Source: Barnesiella merdipullorum (GTDB taxonomy: Bacteria > Bacteroidota > Bacteroidia > Bacteroidales > Barnesiellaceae). From it: a DNA stretch of 64,000 nucleotides. Below the pieces are notes generated by a model. It had not been told where the DNA came from and ran no database searches. It saw only the letters and a program-made list of their open reading frames with translations. The position numbers and the translations under genes were made by a program. The DNA is taken from NCBI GenBank assembly GCA_019116365.1, contig DXBT01000031.1, positions 1 through 64,000 of the forward strand. The letters are read 5' to 3'. The stretch's first letter is position 1, and every line of letters starts with the position of its first letter. Shown in pieces: positions 25,681 through 33,169 of the stretch.

Positions 25681-27177
25681 TTACAGTTTCACCTTCTTGC
25701 TCTTCCCGTCGCTCTCGTTGTGCATGCGATCCACAGCCGTGACCACATAGACATACTCGCGTGTGCCCCGCACATAGGGGAGCCGATAGCGGGTGTCGCG
25801 GGTAACCGTGACCAGATGAGAGGTATCGTAGAGATTGATCTTCTCGCTGGGTGTAAACCGATAGACACAGAAATAGATCTGTTTCTGCATCTCGTCTTTG
25901 GTATCTTTCCGTTTCCACTGCAACTCGTAGCCGTCGGGGGTCCAACGGGCCTTCAGGCCTTTCACCTCGTCGGGGGCCTCGCTGTCGATAAAGGTATAGG
26001 CGGGAATAAGGGCCGGCACGGCATGATAATAGTTGCGCAAGTCGTCGGCAATGCCTTTGTAGTTCTCGAGCAACGAGTAGCCGGGCCAGAAACAGTTACC
26101 ACCCACATGGTCGAGGTAGCGGCTCAGCTGCATCTTGTGGTTCAATTGCGTGTAGATGGGATTCACATCGGTAGCATTCATGGTGCGCACCACATCCTGC
26201 CCAATGTAGAGGTGACGGCCGTTGGCATGGTTGTTCCACCAGTAGATGAGCGTCTCGACACAAGCCGCCTTGTGGCCTATCTCCCAATAAAGTTGCGGCA
26301 GCATATAGTCCACCCAACCGTTGCGAGTCCACAGCAACACGTCGGCATAAAGCTGATCGTAGTTTTGCAGGCCGTTGGTAGCGCTGCCGTCGGGGTCACT
26401 CTTCTGGTTCCGGTAAATCCCGAAGGGACTGATGCCGAAACGTACCCACGGCTTGCGGGTCTTGATAATCCCACTCAACTCCTTGATGAGCAAGTTGACA
26501 TTCTCACGACGCCAGTCGCCCCGCTCCAGGCCGTTGCCGTAACGGGCATAGCTGTTGTCGTCGGGGAATTCGCTGCCCGCAATGGGATAGGGATAGAAGT
26601 AGTCGTCCATGTGGATGGCATCGACATCGTAGCGAGTCACGATATCATCGACCACCTTACCGATAAATTCGCGGCACTCGGGCAATCCCGGGTCGAAATA
26701 GAGTTGCTTGCCATACTGGACAAACCACTCGGGGTGTTTATAATAGATGTGCGAAGGCGCCAGCGGTTCACTCGAGACCGTCCCCACCCGATAGGGATTG
26801 AGCCAGGCATGCAACTCCATGTTACGAGCATGACACTGCTCGATGAGATATTGCAGAGGGTCCCACAGGGGGTTAGGCGCTTCGCCCTGCTTCCCGGTGA
26901 GGTATTTGCTCCAAGGCTCCAGTTGCGACGGATAGAAAGCATCGGCCGTGGGACGCACCTGGAAAATCACCGCGTTGATGCCTATGTGCTGAAGGCTGTC
27001 CAACATCTGGTTGAAATAGCGTTGCATCGAGTCCCGATCCATCTCCCAATAACGGCTCTGCCCTACCGTATGAATCCAGGCCCCACGAAACTCCCGCTTC
27101 GGGTGCTCGTCGGCCCGAACCAGACTGCTACCCAGGCAGACAAGCAGCAGGAGCGATAAATAAATTTTAAGTTTCAT
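25681..27177 (-). CDS. GHL10-type exported glycosyl hydrolase
   Basis: A 498-residue protein of the glycosyl-hydrolase-like 10 (DUF187) group. Signal peptide MKLKIYLSLLLLVCLGSSLVRA, then the barrel beginning REFRGAWIHTVGQSRYWEMD, VIFQVRPTADAFYPSQLEPWS near residue 70, LHAWLNPYRVG near 125, YDVDAIHMDDYFYP near 195 (probable acidic active-site residues) and VDYMLPQLYWEIG near 300; a fibronectin-III-like tail follows. Relatives are thought to act on peptidoglycan or other glycans; the substrate is unknown here. The ATG at 27177 is chosen because the promoter at 27201-27232 lies between it and an upstream in-frame start. Confidence 0.85.
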   Translation of the reverse strand: MKLKIYLSLLLLVCLGSSLVRADEHPKREFRGAWIHTVGQSRYWEMDRDSMQRYFNQMLDSLQHIGINAVIFQVRPTADAFYPSQLEPWSKYLTGKQGEAPNPLWDPLQYLIEQCHARNMELHAWLNPYRVGTVSSEPLAPSHIYYKHPEWFVQYGKQLYFDPGLPECREFIGKVVDDIVTRYDVDAIHMDDYFYPYPIAGSEFPDDNSYARYGNGLERGDWRRENVNLLIKELSGIIKTRKPWVRFGISPFGIYRNQKSDPDGSATNGLQNYDQLYADVLLWTRNGWVDYMLPQLYWEIGHKAACVETLIYWWNNHANGRHLYIGQDVVRTMNATDVNPIYTQLNHKMQLSRYLDHVGGNCFWPGYSLLENYKGIADDLRNYYHAVPALIPAYTFIDSEAPDEVKGLKARWTPDGYELQWKRKDTKDEMQKQIYFCVYRFTPSEKINLYDTSHLVTVTRDTRYRLPYVRGTREYVYVVTAVDRMHNESDGKSKKVKL

Positions 27178-27200
27178 TGTCTTGAATTTTGTTTCTGTAT

Positions 27201-27232
27201 CAAAGATAGTGCAAGCCGAGAGCAAAACCAAA
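27201..27232 (-). promoter_or_regulatory. Promoter of the GHL10 gene
   Basis: Minus-strand TTTG (27229-27232), 20-base spacer, TATCTTTG (27201-27208), 24 bases before the ATG. It forms one end of the dispersed repeat described at 27201-27262. Confidence 0.72.
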
Positions 27233-27262
27233 TTTATTTGAGTCTTGCCGAGGCGTAGCTTA
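27201..27262 (-). repeat. Promoter-bearing repeat, copy 1
   Basis: About 62 bases nearly identical to 28374-28435, with roughly six differences. Shared blocks include GCAAGCCGAGAG, ACCAAATTTATTTGA and TTGCCGAGGCG. CAAAT / ATTTG within it can form a small hairpin. The end at 27201 holds the -7 box, so the element supplies a promoter to the gene below it. Confidence 0.75.
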
Positions 27263-27285
27263 ATTCAGAATATGGAGAAACAGAC

Positions 27286-28326
27286 TTAAAGTTTCAGCCA
27301 CCGCTGCACGGTGAGGCGATATACTACGATACGCACTTTGTCGGCCAAAACCGAGACTACAAACACCCCTACCAAAAACACGAGTGCATAAAGAAACGAC
27401 AGCGAATAATGTGCCTCGATATAGTTGCAAGCCGCCTTGTAATAGGGATTAATTGTGCTGTCGGAGTGAATCAGATAGACGGCAAACGCTGAAGCTGCAA
27501 CAGAGTTGATCCAAGCAATAGAGCCCAGATTCAACTGCTTGAAAAAGAGAAACAGCGCCACCGACTCGAGAATAATCAACGGATTGATATAGCCGTGGGG
27601 ACTTAACGAGATACCCGCCTTCAGTCCTGCAACAGCTATCCCCACCATCACGAAGCCGGTAACCAGATAAACGGCCAAATGAAACCATGCCGGCCGAGCA
27701 AATACACCCTCTTGGTTTTCACGCAGATAAGCGCCTATAAAATAGAGACCCATGAGACTGATTACGCTCATGCCCCGATTGAAATCGGCCGCATGTCCCA
27801 CATAACCCCACAGGGTACTGAAGAGGTAAAAAGCCAGAATAAAAAGGCCCAATTCCCGCCGGGTAGATTTCTCGATAAAGCTATTCAGTACCGGAGCTAT
27901 CACATACAACCCTATATAAGCCTCGATAAACCAGCGGGTTGAACCGTTGTAGAAAGCGTGCAAGAGTTCACCCACCTCGAACGAACCCGTTATCACAGCC
28001 ATCACCAACGGGCAGACAATGACCCAAAAGAAAATCCGGAACAGCAGATTGGCAAACGACTTCAACCGCCAACGAATACCAAAATAGCCCGAGATGAGAA
28101 TAAAACAGTTGACGCATACGAAACAGATGCTGCGCAACTCGAGTGTAAAGAGCGTTCCGAGCGTATCGTGAACCAGGGTCTCACCAGTCGGGACCGGCCG
28201 GGATGGAATATAATGAATCATCAGAACGAGGAACATCGAGACAATTCTCAACAACTCGATATTCGAACTGCGTCCCTGCGTGCGAGACATTCCTCTATCC
28301 TCTATTGCTCGAGCTCCGGCCTCCAT
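27286..28326 (-). CDS. Acyltransferase-3 family membrane protein
   Basis: A 346-residue inner-membrane protein with about ten hydrophobic segments. The N-terminal RSSNIELLRIVSMFLVLMIHY carries the arginine and histidine typical of acyltransferase family 3 (OafA/WecH-like), and FYNGSTRWFIEAYIGLYVIAPVLN near residue 140 is also characteristic. Such enzymes O-acetylate or succinylate sugars of surface polysaccharides or lipids; the acceptor is unknown. The start could also be the ATG at 28290, which leaves a shorter, more typical N-terminus. It has its own promoter within a repeat shared with the GHL10 gene. Confidence 0.85.
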   Translation of the reverse strand: MEAGARAIEDRGMSRTQGRSSNIELLRIVSMFLVLMIHYIPSRPVPTGETLVHDTLGTLFTLELRSICFVCVNCFILISGYFGIRWRLKSFANLLFRIFFWVIVCPLVMAVITGSFEVGELLHAFYNGSTRWFIEAYIGLYVIAPVLNSFIEKSTRRELGLFILAFYLFSTLWGYVGHAADFNRGMSVISLMGLYFIGAYLRENQEGVFARPAWFHLAVYLVTGFVMVGIAVAGLKAGISLSPHGYINPLIILESVALFLFFKQLNLGSIAWINSVAASAFAVYLIHSDSTINPYYKAACNYIEAHYSLSFLYALVFLVGVFVVSVLADKVRIVVYRLTVQRWLKL

Positions 28327-28373
28327 AGCTATTCAATCCTGCGACTCTTTGTTTGTAAATCTTGTTTCAAAAA

Positions 28374-28405
28374 CAAAGATAGCGCAAGCCGAGAGAAAAA
28401 CCAAA
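28374..28405 (-). promoter_or_regulatory. Promoter of the acyltransferase gene
   Basis: Minus-strand TTTG (28402-28405), 20-base spacer, TATCTTTG (28374-28381), 48 bases upstream of the first ATG. Embedded in repeat copy 2. Confidence 0.72.
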
Positions 28406-28435
28406 TTTATTTGAATTTTGCCGAGGCGAAGGCTA
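28374..28435 (-). repeat. Promoter-bearing repeat, copy 2
   Basis: Second copy of the element at 27201-27262, in the same orientation and in the same position relative to the gene it precedes. Confidence 0.75.
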
Positions 28436-28553
28436 TCTTCAATCCCGTATCTCCAAGAACACAGAGGAGCAGACTCAAGAAAAGAATCGATACGATTTTA
28501 CACCTTTTACAAATTTATTGCCCGGCTTTTCGAAAAAATAAGACTCACCACAC

Positions 28554-28583
28554 TTGACACACAGCCACTTCGTACTATATTTG
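28554..28583 (+). promoter_or_regulatory. Promoter of the cysteine-rich protein gene
   Basis: TTG (28554-28556), 19-base spacer, TATATTTG (28576-28583), 32 bases before the ATG. Confidence 0.7.
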
Positions 28584-28614
28584 CACTGTAATCTCATTAA
28601 ATACATTATATCCT

Positions 28615-29001
28615 ATGAAGAAATTACTTATTCTGGCATGTATTGCCGCCGCTTCGATAATCGCTTTGCCGGCTGTTGCCCAAAATACCAAAAGCGAAAA
28701 AGCTAAAACAGAATGTTGCAAAAAAGAGTGTGCTAAAAAAGAGTGCAAATGTACCGACTGCAAGTGCAAAGATTGTAAAGGTGCTTGTGCCGATTGCAAA
28801 GGCAAAGAGTGTAAGGCAACCTGTGGGAAACAGGCTTCCTGCAAAGGCAATTGCAAAAGCAACTGCCAATCGGCCACTCCTTGCTGCAAAGAGAAAGCCA
28901 ACTGCAACGCTACCACCAAGTGCGGACAAAAAGCTCCTTGCAAAGCCAACTGCAACAAGGGCCAAACTCCCTGCTGCCCCAAAAGCAACACAAGCAAGTA
29001 A
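28615..29001 (+). CDS. Small exported cysteine-rich protein
   Basis: A 128-residue protein with a clear signal peptide (MKKLLILACIAAASIIALPAVA, cleavage before Gln23). The mature 106 residues contain 23 cysteines, mostly in CC, KC, DC and KxxC spacings, many lysines, and no His, Phe, Tyr or Trp. No family is recognised. The composition is like a metallothionein or another thiolate metal-binding or disulfide-rich protein, but export to the periplasm is unusual for a metallothionein. It is monocistronic, with a strong promoter and a terminator, and so probably well expressed. Real rather than a chance frame: promoter, signal peptide and terminator all fit. Confidence 0.82.
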   Translation: MKKLLILACIAAASIIALPAVAQNTKSEKAKTECCKKECAKKECKCTDCKCKDCKGACADCKGKECKATCGKQASCKGNCKSNCQSATPCCKEKANCNATTKCGQKAPCKANCNKGQTPCCPKSNTSK

Positions 29002-29031
29002 AATCGATTGATCGAAAAAAAGAAATGGAAT

Positions 29032-29073
29032 GAGGGCCATGTCGAGTACCATCGACACGGCTCTTTTCTTTTT
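29032..29073 (+). terminator. Terminator of the cysteine-rich protein gene
   Basis: Hairpin with core CCATGTCGA / TCGACACGG and outer GAG / CTC (29032-29063), then TTTTCTTTTT. Confidence 0.7.
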
Positions 29074-29207
29074 GTACCCCCTGCTGTATCCAATCCATCC
29101 CCCCGCTGAGCTACCGGGCAAACATAGCAACCCGGCACAATCACCGCAAAAGGGCGTGAAAAAGCCCTGTTTTTCTCTTAAATTATATTAAGTCCACCAT
29201 TCCCCTG

Positions 29208-29238
29208 TTGCCTCTTTCCAAAAGATAAGTACCTTTGC
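29208..29238 (+). promoter_or_regulatory. Promoter of the lysO pair
   Basis: TTG (29208-29210), 20-base spacer, TACCTTTG (29231-29238). Transcription would start near 29245, leaving about 280 bases before the first lysO start. Confidence 0.62.
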
Positions 29239-29244
29239 GTCGAA

Positions 29245-29524
29245 TTTTTATACGTTTATTTGTATGACAGTATCATTGAACAGACATCGCTACACGATTG
29301 CACAGGGTATCGCACGGCATACCTCGCCCACGGTGTATGTTCACTGGTTCAGTGGATTCATTTGAACCGTTACCCTTCTACACAACGGGAGGGCTGCATT
29401 TCCGCACACCTCCCCCCGGGCCCTACTGCCCGCTTAATCAAACCATTCAGTTTTACATCATCGCAACAGAGCCCCTCTGGCCCCGACAGCCGGTGGTACA
29501 CTGTTGCACAAAGATTGCACAACC
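29245..29524 (+). promoter_or_regulatory. Long leader upstream of the lysO pair
   Basis: No supported gene. Possible hairpins include CATACC / GGTGTATG (around 29320-29340) and GGTTCA / TGAACC (around 29346-29368). The sequence does not show the conserved core of the known lysine riboswitch. Possible cis-regulatory RNA of unknown type. Confidence 0.35.
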
Positions 29525-29803
29525 ATGTTACGTATTCTCGTTTTACTCATCATAGGAATAGGTGTAGGTGTACTCCTGCGGGGGCGCTCCTGCATCAAGG
29601 CGACGAAATGGAGCATCCAGGCCACCGTCTGTCTTTTATTGTTTGTCTTTGGCGTCTCGATAGGCTCCAATCGCGACCTCATCGACAATCTCTACAATTT
29701 TGGCTGGCAAGCCATGGTCATAGCCTGCCTGGGCGTAGCCGGAAGCATTGTAGCCGCTTGGGTGGCCCAACGGCTATTTCTGAAGAAAGGAGGTAAGTTA
29801 TGA
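29525..29803 (+). CDS. LysO lysine exporter, N-terminal subunit
   Basis: A 92-residue membrane protein corresponding to the first part of LysO (YbjE, DUF340), the lysine exporter. Three hydrophobic segments (LRILVLLIIGIGVGVLL; TVCLLLFVFGVSIGSN; MVIACLGVAGSIVAAWVA) with the conserved FVFGVSIGSNRDLI. ATG at 29525 is preferred to TTG at 29504. It overlaps the next gene by ATGA (29800-29803). A single 299-residue protein does this job in E. coli; the two-gene form is common in Bacteroidota. Confidence 0.82.
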   Translation: MLRILVLLIIGIGVGVLLRGRSCIKATKWSIQATVCLLLFVFGVSIGSNRDLIDNLYNFGWQAMVIACLGVAGSIVAAWVAQRLFLKKGGKL

Positions 29804-30426
29804 AAGAGAATCTGTTCATTCTGCTTTGCTTCATTGCCGGTATCGGGCTGGGCCTCTCGCAACAAGCTCCCGACTGGCTGCTGGGACACGATCTGCCCAT
29901 GATTATACTCTCGCTCCTCATCCTGCAAGTGGGGATAAGTCTCGGCGGCGGCACCGACCTGCGCCACATCATCCACTCGCTCAACCCCCGCATGTCGTTG
30001 CTTCCCCTCTTTACCATTGCAGGTACGTTGCTCTTCTCGGCCATAGGGGTATTGCTGCTGCACGGGCGCAACCTCAGCGACTGCCTGCTCGTGGGTAGCG
30101 GTTTTGGATACTACTCGCTGTCGTCGGTACTGATTGCCGACCTCAAAAGCGCAACCCTCGGCGTGCAGGGTGCTACCGAACTGGCTACCGTAGCGCTGCT
30201 TGCCAATGTCATACGCGAGATGATCGCCCTCTTCGGCACTCCTACTTTGGCCCGTTGGGGAGGACGACTGGTACCCATATCGGTGGCTGGTATCAACTCG
30301 ATGGATGTGTGCCTGCCCATGATTGTGCGCAACACCTCGCGAGGCGAAGAGCTCATTCCCATAGCAATCCTGCATGGCATAGTGCTCGAGGTGAGTGTAC
30401 CTATCCTCATCAACGCTTTCTGCTGA
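29800..30426 (+). CDS. LysO lysine exporter, C-terminal subunit
   Basis: A 208-residue membrane protein matching the larger C-terminal part of LysO. Conserved features: LLILQVGISLGG near residue 42, the VGSGFGYYSLSSVLI segment near 98, ELATVALLANVIREM near 125 and the GINSMDVCLPMI motif near 167, with the acidic residue thought to matter for lysine export. It is translationally coupled to the N-terminal subunit, so both together should make one exporter that lowers lysine or toxic lysine analogues in the cytoplasm. Confidence 0.87.
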   Translation: MKENLFILLCFIAGIGLGLSQQAPDWLLGHDLPMIILSLLILQVGISLGGGTDLRHIIHSLNPRMSLLPLFTIAGTLLFSAIGVLLLHGRNLSDCLLVGSGFGYYSLSSVLIADLKSATLGVQGATELATVALLANVIREMIALFGTPTLARWGGRLVPISVAGINSMDVCLPMIVRNTSRGEELIPIAILHGIVLEVSVPILINAFC

Positions 30427-30466
30427 TACAAACTGCACCCCTCCCGCTGGGTCTCCAAGCTATACA

Positions 30467-30500
30467 CCCATTCGTCCCGACGGGGACGAATGGGTTTGTT
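30467..30500 (+). terminator. Terminator of the lysO pair
   Basis: Perfect stem CCCATTCGTCCC / GGGACGAATGGG (30467-30478 with 30483-30494), GACG loop, followed by TTTGTTG. Confidence 0.75.
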
Positions 30501-30551
30501 GTGAAAAAGAGGCAATTTGGCATAATCAAACGTCGAAAACTTCGTTTTCCG

Positions 30552-30583
30552 TTTGCCTCTGCGCTCACCTTTCACTATCTTTG
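30552..30583 (+). promoter_or_regulatory. Promoter of argS operon
   Basis: TTTG (30552-30555), 20-base spacer, TATCTTTG (30576-30583); a perfect match 29 bases before the argS ATG. Confidence 0.76.
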
Positions 30584-30611
30584 TACCCCATATATTAATT
30601 ATAGTAAGCAC

Positions 30612-32405
30612 ATGAAAATAGAACAAATCATATCCGATGCCGCCACCAAGGCTGTAAAGGCCTTGTATGGAATCGACGCGGCCCCGGGGACTACCACTCC
30701 CCAAAAGACCAAAAAAGAGTTTGAAGGTAACCTCACCCTCGTGGTGTTCCCCTTCCTGAAAGCCTCGCACAAGGCTCCCGAAGCTACGGCTCAGGAGATT
30801 GGCGAGTATCTGAAGGAGCACGAACCGGCCGTTGCCTCGTTCAACGTGATCAAGGGCTTCCTCAACCTGGTCATCGCCCCGGCGTTCTGGAGCAATATGC
30901 TTCACCACATCGACGAGGAGGAGCACTTCGGCATCCGCCAGGCTACCCCCGATGCACCGCTCATCATGGTCGAGTACTCCTCGCCCAACACCAACAAGCC
31001 GCTGCACTTGGGTCACGTGCGCAACAACCTGCTGGGCTACAGCCTCTCGGAAATTTTGAAAGCCAACGGCAACCGGGTAGTGAAGACCAACATCGTGAAC
31101 GACCGCGGTATCCACATCTGCAAGTCGATGCTGGCCTGGGAGAAGTGGGGCAACGGCATCACCCCCGAGAAGGCCGGCAAGAAGGGTGACCACCTCATCG
31201 GCGACTTCTACGTGCTCTTCGACAAGCACTACAAACAGGAGGTGAAGGAGCTGGAGGCCAAAGGCATGACTGCCGAAGAGGCCGAAGCCGCATCGCCCCT
31301 CATGCAGGAGGCCCGCGAAATGCTGCGCAAGTGGGAGGCAGGCGACCCCGAGGTGCGCAAGGTGTGGGAGATGATGAACAACTGGGTATATGCCGGATTC
31401 GACGAGACGTACCGTCGCCTGGGTGTCGATTTCGACAAGATATATTACGAGTCGCAGACCTACCTCGAAGGGAAGGCAAAGGTTCTCGAAGGGCTCGAAA
31501 AAGGAATCATGTTCCGCAAGGAAGACGGCTCGGTATGGGCCGACCTCACCAACGAAGGGCTCGACCAGAAACTGCTGCTGCGCAAAGACGGGACCTCGGT
31601 CTATATGACCCAGGATATCGGTACAGCCCAACAGCGGTTCAGAGACTACCCCATCGACAAGATGATTTATGTCGTGGGGAATGAACAAAACTACCACTTC
31701 CAGGTTCTCTCCATACTGCTCGACCGACTCGGGTTCAAGTGGGGCAAAGACCTGGTGCACTTCTCCTACGGTATGGTAGAGCTGCCCGAGGGCAAGATGA
31801 AGTCGCGCGAAGGTACGGTGGTCGATGCCGACGACCTCATGGACGAGATGATTGCCACGGCCCGCGAGACTTCGGCCGAACTGGGCAAACTCGACGGTTG
31901 CACCGCCGAAGAGGCCGAAGAGATTTCGCGCATCGTGGGTCTGGGAGCCTTGAAATACTTTATCCTGAAGGTCGATCCCCGCAAGAACATGACCTTCAAT
32001 CCCAAAGAGTCGATCGACTTCAACGGCAACACGGGTCCCTTCATCCAATATACCCACGCCCGCATCTGCTCGGTAATGCGCAAGGCCGCCGAGGCCGGTA
32101 TCGACTATCGTCACGAAGATACCAGCCACGTAGAGCCTACCGAAAAAGAGATTTCGCTCATTCAACATCTGGCCGATTTCCCCTCGGTAGTGGCCGAGGC
32201 CGGGCGCATCTACAGCCCCTCGCTCATTGCCAACTATGTATATGACTTGGTCAAAGAGTATAACCAGTTCTATCACGACTACTCGATTCTGCGCGAAGAG
32301 AACGCTCAGGTTCGGGCTTTCCGACTGATGCTCTCGGCCAATGTAGCCAAAGTCATCAAAACCGGTATGGGTCTGCTCGGTATCGAGGTACCCGACCGCA
32401 TGTAA
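30612..32405 (+). CDS. argS: Arginyl-tRNA synthetase
   Basis: Charges tRNA-Arg. The 597-residue product has the additional N-terminal tRNA-binding domain (residues 1-110), the HIGH motif as HLGHVRNN near residue 136 in SSPNTNKPLHLGHVRNN, the Rossmann catalytic core with TQDIGTA near 336, and a KMSKS-equivalent EGKMKSREGT near residue 395, then the DALR anticodon-binding domain. The start at 30612 is fixed by the promoter just upstream. The Bax inhibitor-like gene follows 27 bases later and cysS after that, probably one transcript. Confidence 0.98.
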   Translation: MKIEQIISDAATKAVKALYGIDAAPGTTTPQKTKKEFEGNLTLVVFPFLKASHKAPEATAQEIGEYLKEHEPAVASFNVIKGFLNLVIAPAFWSNMLHHIDEEEHFGIRQATPDAPLIMVEYSSPNTNKPLHLGHVRNNLLGYSLSEILKANGNRVVKTNIVNDRGIHICKSMLAWEKWGNGITPEKAGKKGDHLIGDFYVLFDKHYKQEVKELEAKGMTAEEAEAASPLMQEAREMLRKWEAGDPEVRKVWEMMNNWVYAGFDETYRRLGVDFDKIYYESQTYLEGKAKVLEGLEKGIMFRKEDGSVWADLTNEGLDQKLLLRKDGTSVYMTQDIGTAQQRFRDYPIDKMIYVVGNEQNYHFQVLSILLDRLGFKWGKDLVHFSYGMVELPEGKMKSREGTVVDADDLMDEMIATARETSAELGKLDGCTAEEAEEISRIVGLGALKYFILKVDPRKNMTFNPKESIDFNGNTGPFIQYTHARICSVMRKAAEAGIDYRHEDTSHVEPTEKEISLIQHLADFPSVVAEAGRIYSPSLIANYVYDLVKEYNQFYHDYSILREENAQVRAFRLMLSANVAKVIKTGMGLLGIEVPDRM

Positions 32406-32432
32406 CAACAATAACCCATAAATAGAACAGAT

Positions 32433-33134
32433 ATGGAAAACTTGTATGATTCTTCGTATAAATCGACCGCCAACTCATCGGTATTGTCGATTGTCATGCG
32501 CAAAGTTTATGTGCGCATGTTTCTGGCCCTTGTGGTGACCGCCTTCACGGCTCTTTATGTAGCCTCGTCGCCCTCCCTGCTGATGACCATCATGGGCAGC
32601 CGGGCCATCTTCTTCGGCCTGATCATTGCCGAGCTGGCCATCGTATTCGTCGTGTCGGGGATGCTCCACAAGCTCAGCTCGACCACGGCCGTGCTGCTCT
32701 TCTACCTCTATGCCATACTCAACGGCGTAGTGTTCTCGTCTATCTTCGTCGTCTATTCGCTGGGCTCCATCGCCTATACCTTCTTCATCACGGCCGGTGT
32801 ATTCGGTGCCATGAGCGTGTATGGACTGGTGACCAAAAACGATATGACCAAGTTTGGCAGCTACTGCATGATGGCCCTCTTCGGACTCATCATCGCCACA
32901 GTAGTCAACATCTTCGTAGCCAGCAGCACCCTCGACTGGATTATCAGTTTCGTGGGTGTAGCCCTCTTCATCGGCCTCACCGCCTGGGATACACAGAAGA
33001 TTAAGAATGCCGCCTATGTGGTAGAACCCTCGCAGATGGGCAAACTGGCCACCATCGGTGCCCTGTCGCTCTATCTCGACTTTATCAACCTGTTCCTCTA
33101 CCTGCTCCGCTTCTTTGGCCGCGGCAACGATTAA
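32433..33134 (+). CDS. Bax inhibitor-1/YccA family membrane protein
   Basis: A 233-residue inner-membrane protein with seven hydrophobic segments. Family features: VYVRMFLALVVTAFTALYV near the N-terminus, YAILNGVVFSSIFVVYS in the middle, and the C-terminal GLTAWDTQKIK (conserved aspartate) and LYLDFINLFLYLLRFFG. Relatives include YccA, which interacts with FtsH, and BsYetJ, a pH-gated calcium leak channel. It lies between argS and cysS; no functional link with the synthetases is known. Confidence 0.92.
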   Translation: MENLYDSSYKSTANSSVLSIVMRKVYVRMFLALVVTAFTALYVASSPSLLMTIMGSRAIFFGLIIAELAIVFVVSGMLHKLSSTTAVLLFYLYAILNGVVFSSIFVVYSLGSIAYTFFITAGVFGAMSVYGLVTKNDMTKFGSYCMMALFGLIIATVVNIFVASSTLDWIISFVGVALFIGLTAWDTQKIKNAAYVVEPSQMGKLATIGALSLYLDFINLFLYLLRFFGRGND

Positions 33135-33169
33135 GGAACCTCTGAATCAGGTATCTAAATACACGCAAT

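Noticed and set aside
28575..29144. Two long minus-strand frames over the cysteine-rich gene
   Set aside because: Reverse reading of Lys/Cys codons gives Leu/Ala/Phe-rich text; the plus strand has promoter, signal peptide and terminator.
29245..29524. Lysine riboswitch upstream of lysO
   Set aside because: The conserved lysine aptamer core segments are absent.
29800..29803. lysO as a frameshifted pseudogene
   Set aside because: The two parts are coupled by a clean ATGA overlap and the two-gene form is common in Bacteroidota.
30111..32411. 766-codon open frame antisense to argS
   Set aside because: Shadow of argS and lysO; no family-like sequence.
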